The translations under genes were made by a program, and so were the position numbers. Of a DNA stretch of 64,000 bases, positions 59,248 through 64,000 are shown piece after piece; positions within the stretch are counted from its first letter, which is position 1; the number at the start of each line of letters is the position of its first letter. The stretch lies in contig NZ_LUKD01000001.1 of the NCBI RefSeq assembly GCF_001592745.1, forward strand, positions 875,384-939,383, in the 5' to 3' direction. The notes beneath the pieces were generated by a model. That model saw only the letters and a program-made list of their open reading frames with translations, was not told the origin of the DNA and did no database searches. The DNA comes from Bdellovibrio bacteriovorus. Its GTDB lineage: Bacteria > Bdellovibrionota > Bdellovibrionia > Bdellovibrionales > Bdellovibrionaceae.

Positions 59248-60251
59248 TACTTCGCTGTCTCCTTAGCGATCTTCTCCATCATGTCGCGGGACAAACCCAC
59301 ATTCTTCATGATATTCGATTTTGCCGTAGGAGCGCTAGCAGTGGAAGATGTTTGTTGAACAACATTCCCCTCTTTTTCAGTTTGTCCTAGGGCATCATCT
59401 TTCTTCAAGTCTAGGTTTGTAACATCATTTATTTTCTGGTCGTTACTCATAAGACGAGGGTCTGTGATCTTTTTCACGTCAGAGAAACGAATCGCCTGAT
59501 TTCCCACGTGAAGAACAGGGCCTTCTGGTGAATAACTCACGCCTGTGATCATTCCTTCGAAGTCTGTTTTCAATCCCATTTTTTTGCCATCGCCTGTTTT
59601 TGCTTCTGCGATGAATTGATATTCTCCCGGAGGAGCTTTCATTGCTTTTTCATCCTCACCGTTCCAAGTCAGTTTGTTTTCACCTGGCTTCAAACCTTTG
59701 AGGTTGTATGAACGAACAATGTTTCCTTCGGCATCACGAACTTTCACACTCACTTCCGCCGCTTCCATTGGAAGATTGAATTTGAAATCGTGTTCTTTAT
59801 CATTCACGCCACGAACAACTTTCGAAGAATCACCTGATACAGCTTTGCCGATCAAGTTCAACGCTTGGAAACTTTCTGTTGGTTTCTGTCCGTTTTTCAA
59901 TTCTTCCAATGTTCTGTTCATGTTCTGCATTTGCTCTAGAGACGAGAAGTTTGCAAGCTGTGCCGCCATCTCGTGACTCTTCATTGGATTCGTCGGATCT
60001 TGGTTTTTCATTTGCGTCAGCATCAACTTGAAGAAAGCATCTTTATCCAAGTTGGGATTCCCCGTTGTACGGGCTTTCTTCGCTGGATCCGTCCAATTGG
60101 CATCAACGATTTTATTTAAAACTTCGCCGACGTTTTCGCCGCCAAGTTTATCTTTATCGAGAGCACTGATGTTAGAAGCACCCACGTTTTCGGCTTTCGT
60201 AGTTGTTGCGCCGAATGCGTTGACTCCTAGTTTGGTACTCATGACTGCCAT
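59247..60251 (-). CDS. flgD: Flagellar hook cap/scaffold protein
   Basis: 334 residues, longer than the usual 220-240 because of extra N- and C-terminal tails. The conserved block DKDAFFKLMLTQMKNQDPTNPMKSHEMAAQLANFSSLEQMQNMNRTLEEL is diagnostic. An Ig/tudor-like middle (VSVKVRDAEGNIVRSYNLKGLKPGENKLTWNGEDEKG-type) and a VSYSPEGPVLHVGNQAIRFSDVKKI segment follow. ATG 60251 has GGAGA before it. It caps the growing hook during assembly. Confidence 0.94.
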   Translation of the reverse strand: MAVMSTKLGVNAFGATTTKAENVGASNISALDKDKLGGENVGEVLNKIVDANWTDPAKKARTTGNPNLDKDAFFKLMLTQMKNQDPTNPMKSHEMAAQLANFSSLEQMQNMNRTLEELKNGQKPTESFQALNLIGKAVSGDSSKVVRGVNDKEHDFKFNLPMEAAEVSVKVRDAEGNIVRSYNLKGLKPGENKLTWNGEDEKAMKAPPGEYQFIAEAKTGDGKKMGLKTDFEGMITGVSYSPEGPVLHVGNQAIRFSDVKKITDPRLMSNDQKINDVTNLDLKKDDALGQTEKEGNVVQQTSSTASAPTAKSNIMKNVGLSRDMMEKIAKETAK

Positions 60252-60344
60252 TGAGGTCTCCTTCTAAAAAGTTTCTTGCTGCTTCAGCTTCCGCGCCTGA
60301 CGGCGCTTCAGCTCTGCGTGCTACCGCCCAGCGGGCTCACGCCC
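60252..60344. other. 93-base GC-rich spacer with hairpins between fliK and flgD
   Basis: Contains GCGCC-tgac-GGCGC and repeated CTTCAGCT motifs plus CCGCCCAGCGGGC. Similar GC-rich hairpin spacers lie before flgE and after fliI, which may tune relative expression within the operon. No gene seen. Confidence 0.35.
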
Positions 60345-62198
60345 TTAAGCTACAAGATTTAATCCGCTGCCTTTGCCTTCAACTTTGCGGGAACTTCGAG
60401 CGGTGCTGGAAGTTTCGATCGGTTGAAGTGGATCGCGATTGCGCATTCCATAACCTTTTAAGTTTGGCATTTCAGAGTAACCTTCGCGACGTCCTTGTGA
60501 ACCGAAGTTTTCGTTGAACTGGTTCCAGAACTGGCGAGCTTGATCACGCTGCTGATTGCCGTTGTTATTGGTTTGGTTTTGCATCGCTGTATCCGCAGAC
60601 GTTGAATTCACAACATCCACCTTTACATTTTCCATTGAGAGCTTGTGAGCAGCAAGACTGGTTTTCAGTTCAGCTAGACTAGACTCAATCGCCTTCTTAG
60701 CCTCTTGAGTATCTGCTGACATCTGCATGTTCACTTTACCGTCTTGAAGCATCACTTTCAGATGAATGGTTCCCATGCCTTCTGGAGTCATTTGAACTTT
60801 CATCTCCCCGCCACCTTTTTTAATAAGATATTGGGCTTGATTCATGAGCTGCTTCACTGCGGCTTCGTTCTCAGCTTGATTGACGGGCGTTGGCGCTGCA
60901 GCTGCGGCTACAGGTGTTGCTTGAGGCAGACCCAAAGCTTCGCCCTTGATAGGCTGAGCATGAACCGCTTCAAGACCGGAAAGGCTGGATTTGAAATCCG
61001 CACTTTTCGTCGTCAGTTTCGTCAATGCACTTTCTTTTTCAGAGGACATTCCCTGTTGCGCCAGATTCTGCGAATTCTGTTGCATCATTTGTCCCTGAGA
61101 TTGGTTTTGGAAGAATTCCTGATTGGCCATCTTGGCATTCGCCTGCGGAACTTGTCCGGCAAGCAATGCTTGAGGCTTTTCAAGTTTAGGAGCTTGCGCT
61201 ACCTGTTGGAACTCATTCATCAACTCAGGAGCTTGTTCCGCCGCTGGTTGCCCTTCAGCACCTTGAGCTTTCGCCGCCGCTTGTTTCGCCGCGAGTGCCG
61301 CCAACAAGGCCGGAGACATCGTCTCATTCATTTGGCCTTTTAAGTGCGGTGGCAATTCAGGCAATGGCTTTGCGTTGGCCGGAGCTTCAGGCATTTCCAT
61401 CACCGGCGGCGCTTCCATTGGAACTTCCTGGTCTAACGCCGCTGACATAGACTCTTCATCTATGTTCAGATTTTGCGCTAAAGCCGCGTCCAAGGACGGC
61501 ATTGCCGTGGGTGGAGTTTGCTGCTCTGGGGTCGTCCAAAACTTTTTATTCATGCGATCTACGGAAGCGGTCAAAGCATCTTGCTTGCCTTGAGCCGTCG
61601 CCACACGCATTTGCATGTTTTGTTGAGTCATACCAGCGCCACCCGTCACCATTTCTGGTGTCGGCTTGGGTTGTTGCTGTGTTGGCATCTGACTGAGTTG
61701 CACAAGCAAAGCGGCATACATGGCCTGCGCTTTTTCAGCGTCTGCTTCGCTTAAACCCAATTGATCAATCACAGCTTCCGCTGTTACCTCGGGAGATTGT
61801 GTAAGTTGCTTGTCGTCCAGCTGGGCCATCGCCTCCACAAGTCGTGTGGGAGGGATTTGGAATTCACTCTCGAATGAGTCCATGAACTCTTGAATTGCCT
61901 GCTGTCGAACTGCCTTCTTGGCTATCTTCCCTTCGGTTTTGTCGACCGGTTGTTCCTTCTTCGCTTCGGCCTTGGCTTGCTGAGGTTCTTTTTCCTCTTT
62001 CTGCCGAGTTTCCTTCTGCGGTGACTCTTTCACTTCCTTCGATTCTTTCGGGCTCTTTGCAGACATCTTGTCTTCGAGGGCCTTGCCGAATGAAGATTCG
62101 GAGCCGGAACCTTTGAAGTCTTTATCCACCGTTCTTTCCGGTTGAGACCTCAAATCGGTCGCACCCACCATTGGGGGTCCGACGATACTTTGTAACAA
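60345..62198 (-). CDS. fliK: Flagellar hook-length control protein
   Basis: 617 residues. A long low-complexity N-terminal part rich in Lys/Glu then Gln/Ala/Pro/Met acts as the molecular ruler. The conserved C-terminal switch domain is present: LIKKGGGEMKVQMTPEGMGTIHLKVMLQDGKVNMQMSADTQEAKKAIESSLAELKTSLAAHKLSMENVKVDV. The TTG at 62198 is used because GGAGGAAGG lies just ahead; ATG 62171 is the alternative. FliK is secreted and, when the hook reaches length, switches export to filament proteins. Confidence 0.93.
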   Translation of the reverse strand: MLQSIVGPPMVGATDLRSQPERTVDKDFKGSGSESSFGKALEDKMSAKSPKESKEVKESPQKETRQKEEKEPQQAKAEAKKEQPVDKTEGKIAKKAVRQQAIQEFMDSFESEFQIPPTRLVEAMAQLDDKQLTQSPEVTAEAVIDQLGLSEADAEKAQAMYAALLVQLSQMPTQQQPKPTPEMVTGGAGMTQQNMQMRVATAQGKQDALTASVDRMNKKFWTTPEQQTPPTAMPSLDAALAQNLNIDEESMSAALDQEVPMEAPPVMEMPEAPANAKPLPELPPHLKGQMNETMSPALLAALAAKQAAAKAQGAEGQPAAEQAPELMNEFQQVAQAPKLEKPQALLAGQVPQANAKMANQEFFQNQSQGQMMQQNSQNLAQQGMSSEKESALTKLTTKSADFKSSLSGLEAVHAQPIKGEALGLPQATPVAAAAAPTPVNQAENEAAVKQLMNQAQYLIKKGGGEMKVQMTPEGMGTIHLKVMLQDGKVNMQMSADTQEAKKAIESSLAELKTSLAAHKLSMENVKVDVVNSTSADTAMQNQTNNNGNQQRDQARQFWNQFNENFGSQGRREGYSEMPNLKGYGMRNRDPLQPIETSSTARSSRKVEGKGSGLNLVA

Positions 62199-62228
62199 AC
62201 CTTCCTCCTTCCTTGGAAAAAGTTTTAT

Positions 62229-63038
62229 TTATTTTGCGTCGCTTGCGGGACGTCTTTTATAGCCAGCGAACATCTCAGACAGAACCTGAGCCTTCTCTGG
62301 TTTTAACAAATTCATAATATCAGCAGCGTTCTTCTTTTTCATACGACCAAGTATTTCAATTGCCAAATCCTCGTCCATTGTCTCAAAGACTTTGGCCGCT
62401 TGTGGCGCTTTCATATTGGTGTACATCTGTACCAAGGTATCGACCTTCTGGTCGTCAGCCTTGACCCGTTCTTCAAGGATGCCGGAAATTTTCGCGCGCA
62501 TCTCTTCAAGATCTTTCAAACGCTTTTCCAGTTCCACTTTCTGTACTTGAAGTTCCCCCTCCATACGGTTGAGTTCTTCTTCACGTGCATCAAGTTCTTT
62601 TTTTCTTTCATTTAATTTTTGCAGGTGATCAATTTCAACGCTACTCATAGAAGCCGCCGCTGGAGCGCTTTCCACGGATTTTTCCACAGGCGCAGCTGCC
62701 GCCGCTTTCGGTGCTTCTTCAGCATAGGCCTGACCGGTCATTTGAAATTCCACGCGCTTGATAATTCTTTCGACTTCTTCGTGATTTTGGAATCCCCAGA
62801 TTGCCATCATCAAACCCATAAAAGAAACGCCCACCATCTTCCAAGGAATCGTGGCTTTTTTCTTCCTTTTTGGTTGAGACATTTTCATACGGCGGCGCAG
62901 TTGTTGCTCAACGTCTTCCGATGCAAGATCCAAATGCAATTTTGTCGCTGCAGGTTTTTTATTGAACTTCATTCCACCTTGCTGTTGATCGGCGACTTTA
63001 CGTGCATTTTGGAAAAATTGATCGTATCCGTTTTTCAT
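62229..63038 (-). CDS. MotE-like/MgtE_N-domain flagellar protein
   Basis: 269 residues. A basic cytoplasmic N-terminus, one membrane helix (about 67-83, PWKMVGVSFMGLMMAIWGF), an Ala/Pro linker, a coiled coil (about 135-190, rich in Glu/Leu/Lys) and a C-terminal domain VDTLVQMYTNMKAPQAAKVFETMDEDLAIEILGRMKKKNAADIMNLLKPEKAQVLSEMFAG. That last domain is the MgtE_N/FliG-middle fold of MotE-type proteins. Placed between fliJ and fliK; by analogy with MotE it may chaperone or stabilise a motor component in the periplasm. Confidence 0.88.
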   Translation of the reverse strand: MKNGYDQFFQNARKVADQQQGGMKFNKKPAATKLHLDLASEDVEQQLRRRMKMSQPKRKKKATIPWKMVGVSFMGLMMAIWGFQNHEEVERIIKRVEFQMTGQAYAEEAPKAAAAAPVEKSVESAPAAASMSSVEIDHLQKLNERKKELDAREEELNRMEGELQVQKVELEKRLKDLEEMRAKISGILEERVKADDQKVDTLVQMYTNMKAPQAAKVFETMDEDLAIEILGRMKKKNAADIMNLLKPEKAQVLSEMFAGYKRRPASDAK

Positions 63039-63041
63039 TCT

Positions 63042-63491
63042 TTAGGATTCCTTCACCGCTTTAAAGCGCAGGATGCTTTGCTCATCCATGTCTTTTTGGT
63101 CTTGCGCAAGTCTACCAAGTCGATATTCCTCGAACTTGTTTTCACGCATCTTCTCCATAATTTTATATTCCTGAGCGGCTTGTCGCAAAATCTCTCTTTT
63201 GGCCTCGACCAATTTTTCGATTTCTTGAACTTTTTGCTTTTGGCGCTGGATGCGGATTTGCTGCCCTTTTAAGAATTCATGAATCTGAGACAGAGCTGGA
63301 CCTTGGGCCCCGCCCTGATGCGCTAAAGCGCCGGCTTGCGCATGCGCTCCCGTCACTTGCTCATTCATCTGCTCAAGAAGCTCGTTTTCTTTGTTTAAAA
63401 GAAGCATGGCCCCCTGAAAGTCCTTCTGGGCCAGATTTTCCTTGATCTTACGATGTTCTAAGACTTTTTGGAGTGGAAATTTAAACTTCAT
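63042..63491 (-). CDS. fliJ: Flagellar export chaperone FliJ
   Basis: 149 residues, nearly all helical coiled coil: MKFKFPLQKVLEHRKIKENLAQKDFQGAMLLLNKENELLEQMNEQ is the FliJ N-terminal motif, and a long charged helix follows. FliJ fits in the FliI ring like the central stalk of an ATP synthase. It lies between fliI and the MotE-like gene, three bases before the latter. Confidence 0.9.
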   Translation of the reverse strand: MKFKFPLQKVLEHRKIKENLAQKDFQGAMLLLNKENELLEQMNEQVTGAHAQAGALAHQGGAQGPALSQIHEFLKGQQIRIQRQKQKVQEIEKLVEAKREILRQAAQEYKIMEKMRENKFEEYRLGRLAQDQKDMDEQSILRFKAVKES

Positions 63492-63536
63492 GTTTGCTTA
63501 CTCCAGCTTCGGGCCTCCGGCCCTTATACTTCACGC
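63492..63536. other. Short hairpin between fliI and fliJ
   Basis: GGGCC-tcc-GGCCC (63504-63520 region) lies just after the fliI stop codon and about 15 bases before fliJ's start on the minus strand. It may adjust the fliI/fliJ expression ratio. Confidence 0.35.
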
Positions 63537-64000
63537 TTAAGCGTTCATAAGGATTTGCTGCATTTGACGGACGGTCTGGGTGAAATTTGTTGGGTCTTCG
63601 ACTCTTTGTTTTAAGAAGTCATTCACCGCATCGATCACTTTCACCGCTTTATCGATCTTAGGATTTGATCCCGGCTTATAGGCACCGATATTGATCAAAT
63701 CTTCGGCGTCTTTATAGACGGCTAAGGTTTCTCTGAGCTTCTGCGCGAGCTTAGCGTGTTCTGGCGAAGAAACCGCTCGCATCACCCGACTTGCACTTTG
63801 CATAACATCAATCGCTGGGAAATGACCTTTTTGCGCCAAAGCACGGCTTAAAACAATATGTCCATCGACGATGGAACGAACTGAATCCCCAATAGGATCA
63901 TTCATATCGTCACCTTCAACGAGAGTCGTATAGAAACCTGTGATACTGCCTTCTCCTTCAAAAGAACCGGCACGCTCTAAAAGTTTTGGCAAAGTAGCAA
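63537..64000 (-). CDS. fliI: Flagellum-specific ATPase, C-terminal part (start beyond window)
   Basis: The frame is open to the window edge on the minus strand. The visible 154 residues, ATLPKLLERAGSFEGEGSITGFYTTLVEGDDMNDPIGDSVRSIVDGHIVLSRALAQKGHFPAIDVMQSASRVM, are a clear match to the C-terminal third of FliI, with the family's PxLLERAG and RxLAxxGxxPAIDxxxSxSR blocks. The Walker motifs lie outside the window. FliI powers unloading of substrates for flagellar type III export and works with the FliJ encoded next. Confidence 0.95.
   Translation of the reverse strand, partial: ATLPKLLERAGSFEGEGSITGFYTTLVEGDDMNDPIGDSVRSIVDGHIVLSRALAQKGHFPAIDVMQSASRVMRAVSSPEHAKLAQKLRETLAVYKDAEDLINIGAYKPGSNPKIDKAVKVIDAVNDFLKQRVEDPTNFTQTVRQMQQILMNA

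Overview
The window looks like chromosome from a Bdellovibrio-type predatory bacterium (Bdellovibrionota). This is inferred from gene content: many small exported or lipid-anchored proteins of no recognised family, a dense set of multi-domain signalling kinases including a poly-HAMP kinase, the flagellin and flagellar gene style, a class A PBP and an HU protein. No rRNA, tRNA, CRISPR array, transposase or prophage gene was seen, and both window edges cut through genes.

Layout. 1-8.6 kb: a cut-off lipoprotein with a metallopeptidase-like motif, a PcrA/UvrD helicase, small exported proteins, a flagellin, a DUF1622-type membrane protein and a lysine 2,3-aminomutase-family radical SAM enzyme. 8.9-18.7 kb: two large exported proteins of unknown role whose leaders carry GGA-loop hairpins, a structured repeat element (10546-10691), an operon joining a histone-H1-like/GroES fusion to an outer-membrane porin, a PBP1-type peptidoglycan synthase, a metallo-beta-lactamase-fold hydrolase and a [2Fe-2S] ferredoxin. 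18.8-26.0 kb: a candidate ribosomally made, post-translationally modified peptide (RiPP) locus. A SPASM radical SAM maturase is followed at once by a 38-residue peptide gene, then a CHASE2 sensor kinase and an NtrC-type activator; a second CHASE2 kinase is divergent on the other side. 26.3-38.6 kb: lspA, a RegB/RegA-like pair, a zinc-uptake operon (His/Cys-rich periplasmic protein, lipoprotein, outer-membrane protein, ZnuA, ZnuC, ZnuB) behind a Zur-like operator array, a cNMP-binding GHKL protein, lgt, another metallopeptidase-like protein, yacG and HU.

38.6-39.1 kb holds two related hairpin elements in opposite orientation. They share a conserved core but have completely different, internally complementary arms. 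39.2-44.7 kb: 6-phosphofructokinase and a five-gene Liv-type branched-chain amino-acid ABC transporter operon. 44.7-53.2 kb: a reverse-strand signalling operon of a roughly 1830-residue kinase with eleven 92-residue HAMP-type units, a second hybrid kinase, a winged-helix-like protein and two tiny membrane proteins. 53.3-57.1 kb: small exported proteins, a 44-residue membrane protein and an OmpR-type two-component pair. 57.3-64.0 kb: a reverse-strand flagellar cluster (fliI end, fliJ, a MotE-like protein, fliK, flgD, a TIGR02530-like gene, flgE).

Best candidates for something undescribed: the radical SAM/mini-peptide/CHASE2 locus, the hairpin elements with swapped arms, and the H1-like/GroES fusion. 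Start codons were re-chosen by ribosome binding site where the longest open frame began at an implausible TTG, GTG or upstream ATG.
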